Assembly (NCBI GenBank): GCA_029204225.1
Contig: CM055101.1
Span: 29,375,975 to 29,439,974 of the forward strand
Origin: Diphasiastrum complanatum
Lineage: Eukaryota > Streptophyta > Lycopodiopsida > Lycopodiales > Lycopodiaceae
Length of the DNA: 64,000 nucleotides
Reading direction: 5' to 3'
Below the pieces are notes generated by a model. That model saw only the letters and a list, made by a program, of their open reading frames with translations, was not told the DNA's origin and ran no database searches. Both the position numbers and the translations under genes were made by a program. Position 1 is the first letter of the stretch. Each line of letters opens with the position of its first letter. Positions 36,991 through 49,274 of this stretch are shown here, piece after piece.

Positions 36991-37139
36991 TTTGCAATAA
37001 TGTTGCGTTGTAACCCGATGTGGTTAAACCTGCATAGTTCATAAACCAAATGTGAGATAGGCTTAGTCAAATGCACTCAAACGCTAACCCTAAATTGGAT
37101 TCATATGATTTGATACATACTTGAACATTCACATAAACT

Positions 37140-38520
37140 AGAATAGTTATGCATCGTCGACATTAGAATTCCACGAAAAATGAAGCTCATTTGTTGTAAC
37201 GGTCTCGAGATGCCATAAGTGTGAATACCATTCCAGAGAATGCATAATTTTCATCAACCAAAGGTGCAAGATACACATCAATGGTACTAATAACAAGTGT
37301 CCCATTTTTATACTTGACCATGGAGGTATATTATAATTAACGAGCACAACTGGCCATGTTGACCAAGTTGATGCTTGAACGCTAAAAATATTTATGCCAT
37401 AAAAAGCAAGGCCAAATTTTAAATGACGAGGTTCATTTTTTAACTTGGGCCATTGGTCTTCAATATGTTTCCATGCAAATGAGTCACATGGTACTCACAT
37501 CACATCATTCGTAGATCGATTTTTCACATGCCAATCCATTAGTTGTGCCAAATATTTACATCAAAATAAACGTTGCAATTGTGAGATAATTGGAAAATGT
37601 CGTAGCGTGGCACTTTATCCCCTTCTACATCATCTCGATAACGTGAAGCGTTACACATTGGACATTGAAGCTTTTCTGAATGCTCACCTCTATAGTAAAA
37701 CACGGTCTTCTGGACATGCATGTATTGTGTCATAATTCATTCCAAGTACGTTCATCATCTTTGATGCTTCTTTTCGTGTTTTAGGTATCATGTTTTTTTT
37801 TTCGAAAGTATGAGTTGCTAGAAAAGAAAACTAAATAGATCTAATGTAAATACGCTATAAAGTACAAAAGTTGTGTTATGCGTTAAGTACCCAAATAATG
37901 ACGTGACACTAAAATCACTCCATTTGTATGTTGCTTGAAGGTTTAGAATAAGAATTGACGTAGCTAGTCTCGAAATGGATGCTCTTGGATACAAAGGAGT
38001 ATCTACCTCCTTGCGCAATAGAATCTCGTGTTCATCCATCTCAAATTGTTCATGATCTCCATTTTCACTAGAAGATGCGTGCATAGCATCATTCTCATTT
38101 GTTTCATTGAAGTAGAATTCAAACATATTGTGCATTGCTTCATCGTGTTGCACCTCAACATCACCATCATTAGAATCAAGTTGATTACTCTTTATTTCAG
38201 CTGTATCTGTCTCTTGAATTTGTTTCATTCTTTGTTCTCTCATGTCCATCAAAACTTGACGTTGATTGTCATTAAACACAGAATGGCATTCAATTTATTG
38301 GCTACACACATTAAAAAAATTCAATAAATGACATATATAGATTGACGAATATTATAATAAAAAACAAACATATAATATTAACAAACCTCAATGTCTTGCA
38401 AATTCGATGGTTGACCCTAATCTTTTCGTCCAGACTTCCAAATGATTTTCAACAAGATGTCTTTCACGCATCTTTTGCCCATTACGCATGACACATGTGC
38501 ACCATATTTTAAATTGAAAA
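37140..38520 (-). pseudogene. CACTA (En/Spm, TNP2-like) transposase remnant
   Basis: Minus strand, three pieces in correct order. 38279-37890 is acidic N-terminal sequence ending TPLYPRASISRL and LQATYKWSDFSV, the TNP2 N-terminal region. 37735-37540 has QKTVFYYRGEHSEKLQCPMC and ASRYR, the conserved C-x-x-C segment. 37490-37150 has HLKFGLAFYGINIF, WSTWPVVLVNYNIPPW, the start of the Transposase_21-type catalytic domain, then breaks down. The ~150 bp between the first two pieces may be an intron. An upstream segment at about 38390-38520 is too degraded to call. No terminal CACTA repeats seen. Confidence 0.8.
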
Positions 38521-39179
38521 TAGTTATTCTACGAGAAACAAAAATCAAGTACGTGTCACTTTAGCACAATATTTGAGGTCATATTTAAGTTCTAGTAACA
38601 AAGTCTTTATGAACACGAAAAAATCCATGTTTATTATTTACCCTATTGACTTGAGTAGTGTCTTCATCGCTAGAATGATTTTGTGAACTTGAGGGTGAAG
38701 GCCTGTCCTAAGTTCCCAAAGGCCAAAAGATTTATTGTCTTATCATTCACATAAAGCTAGTCTCGAATCAACTTAAATGAAAATCAAATAAGACTTTAAA
38801 TCCAAACTCAAAAACATTGCATCACATAGATTCATTCACACAACAGTGTGGAAGCACTGAGGGGTCAAGATGAGACCCCCCCCCCCGAAGGATTCTATTC
38901 TTGTCATTATGCAAATCCAATTGGCCTATGCCAATTACATTTACAATGGATTCCAATAGGGGTCTCAAAGTAGGAAAATCAACTTAACATAGATTTAGTT
39001 CTTATTCAATGATCCTAATTCCATATCTAGCTTAACAAAAACATAGAGATTTCTTCCTAAGTCTTAATCTTTCCGACATGAAATCATGTTGGATTTTAGA
39101 TTCTTGACATGCAATCCAAATGGATCTTAGATTCTTGACATGTAATCATGAGGGTTCATAGATTCTTGACATGCAACAG

Positions 39180-39425
39180 TCACGAAGTTACATGCATGGT
39201 CATTTGGCAATGTATGGCCTGACATGCAAGCTTCAAATCTAAAATGCAAGTTTTAGATCTGACATGCATGGACAATAGGCCACAAATGGTATGACATGCA
39301 GGCTTCAAATCTAACATGCAAGCTCTAGATCTGACATGCATGGACAATAGGCCACTGATGGCATGACATGCCATCTCTAGATCTGAAATGCATGGACAAT
39401 AGACCACAGATGGTATGACATGCAA
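39180..39425 (+). repeat. TGACATGCA minisatellite block (copy B, left LTR)
   Basis: Same unit structure as 602-868. Confidence 0.8.
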
Positions 39426-39476
39426 TGGTACTGATCAACCATTCTTACATATGGGCATACCATGGTTTCGGGAGAA

Positions 39477-39552
<76 letters not shown>

Positions 39553-40016
39553 TGTGTGTGTTTGTGCGTGTGATGTGAAAGAGAGATTGAAACATGAGAG
39601 GGTTTGAGCTCTGGAAAATCTTCCAATCCACAAAATAGCATAGCCTCCTTGAGCTAATGCCTCAATCCTCTTCTCCAAAGCACCTGTACACAACAAACAA
39701 CAAATGGGCAGAGCTTGGATGCAACATCCTTCAATCCTCTTTGTAGTGGGGTACATTTCCAATTATATAGAGAGTGGCAACATATCATCACAGTTTACTT
39801 TTGCATAAAGTATGATAACAAGTGTAAATCAACATTTCATGACATGCATGTTTAAATCAACATTACTTGACAGGCATTAAGCTACTAAAACCTTAGATCA
39901 CATAGCACGCATGTTTGAAACATTCAAAGAATAAGTACCGATAGCATTGAATCAGAATCATTTTTGGAAACAACCTAGTATTTTCCGTCCTATTTGATGT
40001 TTTTCTTTAAAGCATT

Positions 40017-40322
40017 TCAAGATCTACATTTAAAACATTTTTGTAGTCCTAGTGGACAATTAATATGGTTCAAGAAATTCTTCCCTTGTTTCACTAGTAC
40101 GACCTTCAATGATTTTATGGCCGTAACTAGTCTCGGGTTGTAAGTTCTTGATAAACATGACCTTCTAGTTCTCCGCAAGTAGGCTTCCAGTGTTTCATTG
40201 TCATCTGGTTCTTCATCATGCCTATCAGGTGTCGTTGTCTTCTTGATCTTTTCCAAGCAGTTTTTGCTTTTTGAAGCAGAAGGCCTTTTAAACATCGGGT
40301 GGAGCTTTATGTTCTTCTGCAT
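40017..40322 (-). CDS. Short internal ORF of the non-autonomous element (copy B)
   Basis: 101 codons. It shares its start and most residues with 1445-1738 (FKRPSASKSKNCLEKIKK, DNETLEAYLRRTRRSCLSRT). A base change near the end extends the C-terminus. No known domain. Confidence 0.35.
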   Translation of the reverse strand: MQKNIKLHPMFKRPSASKSKNCLEKIKKTTTPDRHDEEPDDNETLEAYLRRTRRSCLSRTYNPRLVTAIKSLKVVLVKQGKNFLNHINCPLGLQKCFKCRS

Positions 40323-40796
40323 GCATGAACATACAAGGTCTTCACATCAAGTTCACGAAATATTAAACCATGGCTTTGATACCAAACTGTGAACTTGAGG
40401 GTGAAGGCATGTCCTAAGTTCTCAAAGGCCAAAAGATTTACTGGCTTATCATTCACATAAAGCTAGTCTAGAATCAACTTAAATGAAAATCAAACAAGAC
40501 ATAGATTCAAACATTGCATCACATAGATTCATTCACAAGACAGTGGAAGCACTGAGGGGTCAAGATGAGACCTCCTCCCGAAGCATTCCTTTCTTGTCAT
40601 TATGGAAATCCAATTGGCCAATGTCAACCACATATACAATGGATTCCAATACGGGTCTCAAAGTAGGAAAATCAACTTAGCATAGACTTAGTTCTTATTC
40701 ATTGATCTTAATTCCATACCTAGATTCTTGACATGCAATCCAAATGGATCTTAGATTCTTGACATGCAATCGTGAGGGTTCATAGATTCTTGACAT

Positions 40797-41035
40797 GCAA
40801 CAGTCATGAAGTGACATGCCATGGTGTGACATGCAAGCTTCAAATCTGACATGCAAGCTTTAGATCTGACATGCATGGACAATAGGCCACATATGGTATG
40901 ACATGCAAGCTTCAAATCTGACATGCAAGCTCTAGATCTGACGTGCATGGACAATAGGCCAATGATGGCATGACATGCAAGCTCTAGATCTGACATGCAT
41001 GGACAATAGACCACAGATGGTATGACATGCAATGG
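40797..41035 (+). repeat. TGACATGCA minisatellite block (copy B, right LTR)
   Basis: Same unit structure as 2226-2455, with near-identical order of subunits. Confidence 0.8.
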
Positions 41036-41098
41036 TACTGATCAACCATTCTTACATATGGGTAACAGTTTCAAGAGCATACCATGGTTTTGGGAGAA

Positions 41099-41187
<89 letters not shown>

Positions 41188-41205
41188 GTTTGTGATGTGA
41201 AAGAG

Positions 41206-42869
41206 GGATAGAAATCCTAGAAGTCCAAAGTTAGGGCTAGAAGGCAAATTTGAGGTAATCAAGACAAAGTGGAATCAAGCTTTGAGACTTTGTAAATGAA
41301 TGTGATGATCTTGAAAATAGCTTCTACAATCAGTGGAGGAGAAGCAAAAAGACATTGAAACAAAATGCGCAATCTTTTAGATGGGCTTTAGATCAGCTTA
41401 AATTTAACAACATATACGAATTCAACAAATCAGATTTTTTCAACCCTATATCTAAAAACATATATGAATTCAACAAATCATATTTTTTCTCTTGGAAAAC
41501 ACCACTAACAACTCTTTGCAAACAAAAAATAAAAATAACAATGAAACTCATAAGAAATTGTCAAAATATGACGCATATGCAGTGTGTCAAATATTGACAT
41601 GAAACATGCCAATGACATGGATGCTAACACAAATGTCACATTAAATATTTCATTCTAATTTCACATTTTAATTCAAATTAAAAATTTCATTCTAATTTCA
41701 CATGTCGATCTAATTCTAGACTCACATTCCAATCTCATTCGTAATTACCGTCATAATCTACATCACATTTTAATCTATTTCATCATATTTTTACTTTTAA
41801 TTATAAAATTTTATTCTCATCTCTCTCTCTCTCTCTCTTTCCTCTTTATCATTTAGCTACAAATCTCTCTAAGCTAGAATCTTATACAATAATCTTTCTC
41901 TTTCTCATTACAAAATTCTTTTCACTCTTTTTTACATCTCATTTCATAATTTCTTGCCCATGTTTTTATAAAATCCTTCACTCTAATACGATTTTTTTTT
42001 AACCTTAAACTATCTTTGTCTATTCTCACTTTCATTTTTTGTAACTTTATTCATTTCCCAATCATGGTTTCATTCATAATCACTAATCTCAATCATGGTT
42101 CAATTCACAATTATGGTTTCATTCATAATCACTAATCTCATTCAGCAACATTTTATTAACATTTACAAATCTCATCATAGATCTTGTTCAATTCACAATC
42201 ATGTTTTCATACATAATCAGTAATCTCATTATTCGACCTTTTATCAACATTTACAAATCTCATCATTATTTTAATAACACACACACACACACAAATTCAC
42301 ATCTTAATCACACATTCATATCTTCTTAAACTACAATCTTTCAATAAATTATAGATCTCTCTCATTCTTACATCCATAATTCATGATGAATGTAATAATT
42401 CTCTCTCTCCCTCTCTCTCTCCCCCCTACATCCATAATTCATGATATCACTCATAAATCTCACAAAATCCCAAGATTTACAAACACCAAGTACTTAAAAG
42501 GTCGATCAAAAAATGGACTCTTATCTTGGAGAATGAAAAATTAGATCTGAACTCTACAAAACAGACATAAAAGAAACAAATTTATTTAAACAAACACAGA
42601 TCTACAATGTACAGATTGAAAGGCATAAAAATCACTCTATGAGTGTCGGAATAAGTGTTGGTATATTGTTACTAACAAATCCATAGATTTTGATGTCCTT
42701 TTTTATATCTTCAATACCTTGTTAGCTACAAATTTTGCCACTCGGATGCTACTAAGAGTGCTTGAATGGTGAGCGAATATAGAGAAAAAAAGCTTGCAAA
42801 ATAGAACAATTTTTTAATATACTATACGCATTGATCTACTTAATCAAAATGCATCCAAAAGAGAGTAGC
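41206..42869. other. AT-rich non-coding stretch (copy B)
   Basis: Equivalent to 2583-4470 of copy A. No gene seen. The CT tract here is only about 20 bp (42400-42425). Confidence 0.5.
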
Positions 42870-43081
<212 letters not shown>

Positions 43082-43999
43082 CAAATGTGCAAACTCTAGC
43101 ACACAATCATCTTAGATACATTACTTGAGAGCTCCATTTTTTTGTCATTGCTTCCTATTTTTGTCACCATCACAAGCATGACAACACAATGGCATTAGTT
43201 AAAAGCTAAGACTAGATTGATGACAAACAAAACAAGGATAATGAAAGCACTACTCCTTACCATGTGATTGCAACAAAAGGAGGATGGAGAGTAGAAAGAG
43301 CAAGAGGAAAGAGACGTGCAAGATCAAGAAGATGAACAAGAGTAGCAAGAAGCAAGAGGGAGGAGAGCACTAAGAGGAAAGTAACCAAGAACGGAGAGAA
43401 AAAGAAAACAAGAAAGAAGACGAAAGGTATATAGAGGGTGAGAAAATATGTCAACTAGTTTTGTTGGTTTATTGGAATTTTTTAAGGCCAAAGTGAAATT
43501 TCAACATAGAGATACATTTCTTAATGCCAATAAGGCCTAAAAAAGTGTCCTTACTATTTTTAACAAGTATATAAGTGGTTAAGGTCAGATTTAGAATACT
43601 ACTATTGGTTAGTTGAGATACATTGCAACTCGTTAGAGAAAATATGGGCCCAAAGAGGGCCCTATAAGAAATGCCATGTAGGAGAGAGAAAAATAACTAT
43701 AAAGTAATTATAATATCATTTTCTAACTTCTCTACGCATTTGCCCGCACTACTTTCCATGTTGATGAATGCACCTTAGTTTAGTCACATCAAACTTCACT
43801 GGTGTTTAACCACAGGTAAAATATAATTTTTTAAAATGCTGGAATATTCCCTCCCAATAGTTGGGAACACTCAAAAATTTGAATTAGAAGTGACATTTCT
43901 AAAGAAAGCCTACGACATCTCTATCTCCAGCAGACTCGTTAGCACCATCTCTAGCTTTGTTATTGTCATTGTGATGTTTGTTACTATACTACTGTACTG

Positions 44000-44580
44000 A
44001 TGACAAAGCTTTATCATCTTCATGTGGATCTGTTACTAGAATATGCTCTGCTCAGGATGCGAAATTCAAAGCAACCCAAATTGTCAACTTCTGATATGGT
44101 CCGATACAGGGAGGAAAAGCTAAAACATGTAGATTTATGGTCATCAGGAACATTGTATCCTATTGATCCATGTTCATTGCAACATCCAGATTTTCATTTG
44201 GTGAGTCAGTTAATAATCTATATGTGTCATCGTAAAAATGGCCTTTTGGGTTACTGTGAGAATTTGATGCTCTATGGAAATGCACATTCAATGCAAAGAA
44301 TACATTATTTGGAAGATGAATCAAGGAAAATATTAAGGAGTGCGAAGAAAAATCTACAAAGATAAAAACTTGTTTGGATGAAAATGAGATGCTCAAAGAG
44401 GAGATCCAAAGGTTGAAATCTTCTTTGCATCATTATACAACTAGTAATGATGAGATACAAATTGCATTTCAATCCATGCGTATCTCATATTTGTCTCTTG
44501 TTAAAGATATGGATGTGCTCACTTATGTATGTGTGGTTTTATTGTACGATGGAAATGCATTCACATGGTTAGATAAATAG
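44000..44580 (+). pseudogene. Copy B of the unknown gene fragment
   Basis: Equivalent to 5484-5956, but without the stop at the end of the first segment: the frame runs LLGYCENLMLYGNAHSMQ and only later shifts. The coiled-coil segment continues further than in copy A (SLHHYTTSNDEIQIAFQSM, RISYLSLVKDMD), showing what copy A lost. It stops at 44578 next to a possible LTR. The downstream exons seen in copy A (6235-6889) are absent. Confidence 0.42.
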
Positions 44581-44610
44581 GTTAGGACAAGTCGCTTTTA
44601 GAGTAATTGA

Positions 44611-45467
44611 TGTTACGAAGTGAAGTTGTTAGGTAATTTGACATTTAGTCGTATCCGGAAAGAAGTAGAAAAACCCTAAGTGACCCCAAGGTCATAAATT
44701 GTGGTTTCCATGGAATCTTTATGAGAAGTTGAACCGACCCCTAGTAGTCATTATGAAGGATTGCGATATTGGACTGCGGTATTCTCACAGTTGTATAAAT
44801 ATGACATTTGGAGTTGGTTTAGAGTCTTTTGGATTTTACATTGTTAAGACAGTTGTATGTTAAAAAAATGAAGGGTGAGAGCCAAGTGTTTTAAATGTTC
44901 AGTGATTCAGATTCTATTGTACTGTAGGCAGCAAGAAGTGATTTCCTTGCCTAAGACCTCTTAAGCAATAGCAATGTTGACTCTGGTTGTCATCCAGTCT
45001 GTAACCTCATGCATTTGGCACTGTATCATGGAATGCAATTGATAAAATGGTTTTATGCATGAGCAAGGATTCTTGTAACTGATGTTGGAATGTTACATAA
45101 TATGTGGATTTGGCAAAGTAGTCTAATTCTTTGCATGAATATTATTGTAATCATTGTATGGATAGTAGTTTATTATAATTCCTCTTTGTTAAGTTGTGGT
45201 AAGGTTGTAGGAGATATGTGGAGTGCAATTGGGTTCAATAGTTCAATAGTACACTGTGAAGGTTGTATTAGGACTGGATATGTGGTATCAAGTTTACAAT
45301 CGATTCAATGGCAATTAAGTGTAGAAGAAAATCACAGTAATTTAGGGGGTTATGTTGTCATAGTTAGAACCAGGTGTGTAAGGGAGATAAAACACCCCCC
45401 TAACGCTTTTTTCCCTTGAATGAGAAATTGGATTTCTCTTCACCGTCCTGCAAAGACAATGAGTTAA
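44611..45467 (+). repeat. Possible solo-LTR-like insertion
   Basis: Absent from copy A. It begins TGTTACGAAG and has a TATA-like TATAAATA at 44794-44801. No open frame longer than about 110 codons and no clean CA end or target-site duplication was found. LTR identity is a guess from composition and the TATA placement. Confidence 0.33.
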
Positions 45468-45874
45468 TCTCTCCCTCCTTTATAATTCAGCTACAAATCT
45501 CTCTAGGCTAGAATCTTATACAATAATCCTTCTCTTTCTCATGACAGAATTCTTTTTTCTCTTTTTTACATCTCGTTTCATAATTTTTTCCCCATGTTTT
45601 TATAAAATCCTTCACTCTAATACGATTTTCTTGTAATCTTAAACTATCTTTGTCTCTTCTCACTGTCATTTTTTATAACTTTCTTTCTTTGATCTTGTTC
45701 AATTCACTATCATGGTCTCATTCATAATCGCTAATCTCATTCACCAACATTCTATCAACATTCACAAATCTCATCATAATTCTAATAAGACACACGCGCG
45801 CGCACACACACACACAAATTCACATTCTAATGACACATTTATATCTTCTTAAACTAAAATCTTCAATAAATTCT

Positions 45875-45911
<37 letters not shown>

Positions 45912-46321
45912 CCTCCCTCCCCCCCTACATCCATAATTCATGATATCACTCATAAATCTCACAAAATTCCAAGATTTACAAACACCAAGTAATTAAAAGG
46001 TCGATCAAAAAATGGACTCTTATCTTGGAGAATGAAAAATTAAAACTGAACTCTACAAAACAGACATAAAAATAAACAATTTTTTTAAAAAAAACACATA
46101 TCTATAATGTACAGATTGAAGGCCATAAAAATCAGTCTATGAGTGTCAAAAGGGTTGTCGGAATAAGTTTTTGTATATTGTTACTAACAGATCCACAGAT
46201 TTCGATGTCCTTTCCGATATCTTCAGTACCTTGTTAACTACAAATTCTGTGCCTCGGATGATGTTAAGAGTTCTTGGATGGTAAACGAATAAAGAGAAGA
46301 AAAAAAACTTACAAAATAGGA

Positions 46322-46367
<46 letters not shown>

Positions 46368-46845
46368 ACAACTATGCAAAATATAGCAGACAATCATCTT
46401 AGATCTATTGCTTGAGAGCTCCATTTTCTTGCCATTGCTTCCTCTTTTTGTCACCTACACAAGCATGACAACACAATGGCATCAGTTAGATTGATGACAA
46501 ACAAAGAAGGAGAGAGTGTGATCATGAAAGCACTACTCCTTGCAACAAAAGGAGGATGAAGAGGAGAAAGAGCAAGAGGAGGAAGGAGAGGAGCAAGATC
46601 AAGAAGAGGAACAAGAGTAGCAAGAGCAAGAGGGATGAGAGGAAAGCAACCAAGAAGGAAGAGCAAAAGGAAACAAGAAAGGAGACAAAAGGAATAAAGA
46701 GGGTGTGAAAATTTGTGAACTAGTTTTGTTGGGTTATTGGCATTTGTGCAAGAAATAAGGCCTAAAAACAGTGTCCTTACTATTTTAAACAAGTATATAA
46801 GTGGATAAGTACTACTCTTGGGTAGTTGAGATACATTGAAACTAG
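45468..46845 (+). repeat. Third copy of the 3220-5100 unit
   Basis: Matches 3225-5100 and 41840-43633 in the same order: CTACAAATCTCTCT, short CT tract (45882-45910), AAGGTCGATCAAAAAATGG, GA tract (46325-46365), purine-rich AGGAGGATGAAGAG segment, TATATAAG, and GTTGAGATACATTG at the end. More diverged than A is from B. Confidence 0.82.
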
Positions 46846-47225
46846 TCACTTCTTTCTAGGTTTTTAGTGAAGTACCTAGAAGTTGCTATTTTAGGGCAAG
46901 TTTTGGGGAAGTGGCCAAGTGGCCAAGTGACACTATGGATGCTATAAATAGTTGTAAGAATGTGCTATCATTTTTTATGGAGAACTTTCCTCTTTTGATT
47001 CTGTGTCCATCTCATGTGTTTCTCTCTTGATATCTTGAGTTTCTGTGTGTATAATGTTGATTTTATGGTTGATCTATTTTCACAGTGTGATGTACAGTAT
47101 TGTACTTTACTATTGTTGTACGGACATGGACAAGACTAAGTCAGATATAAGTCTTTATGGTCAAATATTTTTGCATTTCTAAGTTCTAGCATGCATAAAG
47201 TAGTGATTTCTATCTTCTAGATATT
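46846..47225 (+). repeat. Copia-type LTR remnant
   Basis: It has the word order of the N-family LTRs: GCCAAGTGGCC, TATA box CTATAAATA (46942-46950), TTTCTGTGTGTATAATG, and GTACGGACATGG near the end. No internal region, primer site or partner LTR follows. Confidence 0.48.
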
Positions 47226-48399
47226 TCTAAATGTGCAACCAAATTGGCCCAAGATCCTATTGATCCGCTAATGTGTTTTGGATCTGTATTTTTTCACAGA
47301 GGGCAGACATGCGCTCCTACCTCGCATCATTTCCTCCACCTTCATTCACAAAAAAGTTACGAAAAAGGACACGTCGGAACTACCTTCAATATTAGCCCAT
47401 TGAAAACTTTTAGATTTGAGAGGGTTATGCCAAGGTTTGTAGTATGTTCTAAAAGTGATTAATTGACAAAATAGTGATTTTAGACTACCTTGAAACTGGG
47501 ACATTTATTTTGAGGTCACAAGTATGTCCCAAAATTATTTTTTGGATTTGGAGATATGAAAAGTAGCATACAAAATAGTAATTTCAAAATTGCTTGATTC
47601 TTCAAATACATTGAGGTTCCCCCGAGGACATATCTTGTGCAAACCAACGCGGACATCGAAATTTTTTATACCAGCCAGGTTAGGGTATTGTAGTCCTTTA
47701 AAAAATCCAGTACTAGTTGGGTATCAATATAAGGAATGGTAGACTTATGTGTATGTGTTTCAAGACCGATTAAATGCCACGGGTCGAAATTGTCATCATG
47801 AGCACACAAGTGCCTGAAGCTTGCCACATATGGCACATGTTTGCAATCCCCGATAGTTCCCTTACATACCACTATCCTCAAAAAAATTAGAAAACTTGAA
47901 ACATGTCAAACTATACTTTAATCTTTTATTATTTCTAAGATTATTTTTTTTTAATTATCTAAATTTAATGTCTTGTCATTTTAATAGTTGTCCATTAAAA
48001 TAAAAAAATTGAATGTCTTGTCTCACTTTTACTTGTCCTTAAACTAGTGAGGCAAGACATTTGATTTATCTGGGTTTGCAAATCAAATCTCACCCCTTTT
48101 TAATCAACTAAAATAATGATTTTTTTTTTTGGACACCATCATTTACATTTTTTCTTTCCACTTATGTTTCGACACCTTGTAGGCTGTGGGCACAAAAAAA
48201 TTGCATTTTGACACCTTATAGGCCGTGGGGGGCAGGACCGTACCAAAAAAATTTCCATTTTTTCCCTGCGTGGAAAAATTGCCATGGCAAATCCACACAA
48301 ACTTGAAATCCCAAAAAGCTAGAAATTGAGATTTTTTAAACGTATTTCCTCACTTTTTTTTTTGCTCACTAATTGCTTTCATTGTGTTAGTGATTAAGA

Positions 48400-48479
<80 letters not shown>

Positions 48480-48636
48480 TTTTTAAGCTTTCTTTCAAGC
48501 TTTATCTTTTTCTCTACTTATCTCTCTTAAGCTATCTCTTTTTCTAGGCTCTCTTTTTTTCCAAGCTCTCTCTTTTTCTAGAGATCACATTAAGCACACG
48601 TACATCGTTGCAACTTCCAAAACAACATACACTAAT
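47226..48636. other. AT-rich stretch without a recognised gene
   Basis: A 71-codon minus-strand frame at 47666-47881 (with Cys/His residues) and a 72-codon frame at 47244-47462 match nothing. 48402-48478 is a (CT)n(CA)n microsatellite. Two similar ~45-bp phrases, GACACCTTGTAGGC and GACACCTTATAGGC, occur at about 48170 and 48211. Confidence 0.45.
48402..48478 (+). repeat. (CT)n(CA)n microsatellite
   Basis: About 46 bp of CT with one interruption, then about 30 bp of CA. Confidence 0.95.
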
Positions 48637-48747
48637 GCGGCTCCTCCTACAATCTCCCCTATTCTAGAGAAGAGGCACTAATAGTAGTATCATGGGGGAG
48701 GGAGAGAGAGAGAGAGAAAGGATCCATGTATGGTGATAGGTAGTTTC

Positions 48748-49262
48748 TGTGAATATTTTGTCAATCATTACAGTTCAAAATCATCCACTGATCTTTGGTT
48801 TGAAAGACAACACAATTTACAGCATTTGCATGTAGAAAATCAACATCTACTTAATGAAAGAGATGCAAACTCAATAAGAAATTCATCAAACATCGAACTT
48901 ATGAGAATATGAAGTTGTTGTCCCTCCGTACAAAAACAACAAGTTACTATATTTCACACATGTGGATCCGAATATAACAAAATACGAGCATTCTACACAC
49001 AAGATTGCAAGATATCATCAAGATAGTGCACCAAAGGATAGATGAACCCAAGAAAACTCATGTATAAGCGTGAAATGAGATGAGAGGGAGAGGAATCCTT
49101 TATCCCATGAGTATATATCCTTTTATAGTAGGTCCATGCATCATTAATGATCTTGGTTTCCCTCCATAACAAAAATCCTACTATTAATGTGGACTAGATT
49201 CAATGTCTCCAACATTCACATTTGAATCTACCAAACTCAACCTTCTACTATTTCCCTCATTT
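48748..49262 (-). repeat. Truncated copia 3' LTR (copy B)
   Basis: Matches 6962-7460 starting TGTGAATATTTTG. It ends at 49262, where copy B jumps to the equivalent of 8305, with about a dozen unmatched bases at the join (TTTCTCCACCTG). The RNase H remnant is gone. Confidence 0.8.
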
Positions 49263-49274
49263 TTTCTCCACCTG

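Larger units (their letters stand above)
38682..41205 (-). mobile_element. Non-autonomous LTR retrotransposon (copy B)
   Basis: Counterpart of 128-2582: LTR-like repeats 38682-39583 and 40388-41205, minus-strand primer-binding site 40371-40385 reading TTGGTATCAAAGCCA. Each LTR holds the ~72-bp minisatellite (39180-39425 and 40797-41035) and a GA tract (39478-39550 and 41100-41182) that is much longer than in copy A. Confidence 0.66.

Noticed and set aside
47666-47881. 71-codon minus-strand frame with several Cys and His residues, possible zinc-binding domain
   Set aside because: No regular spacing, no second copy and no neighbouring support. Probably chance.
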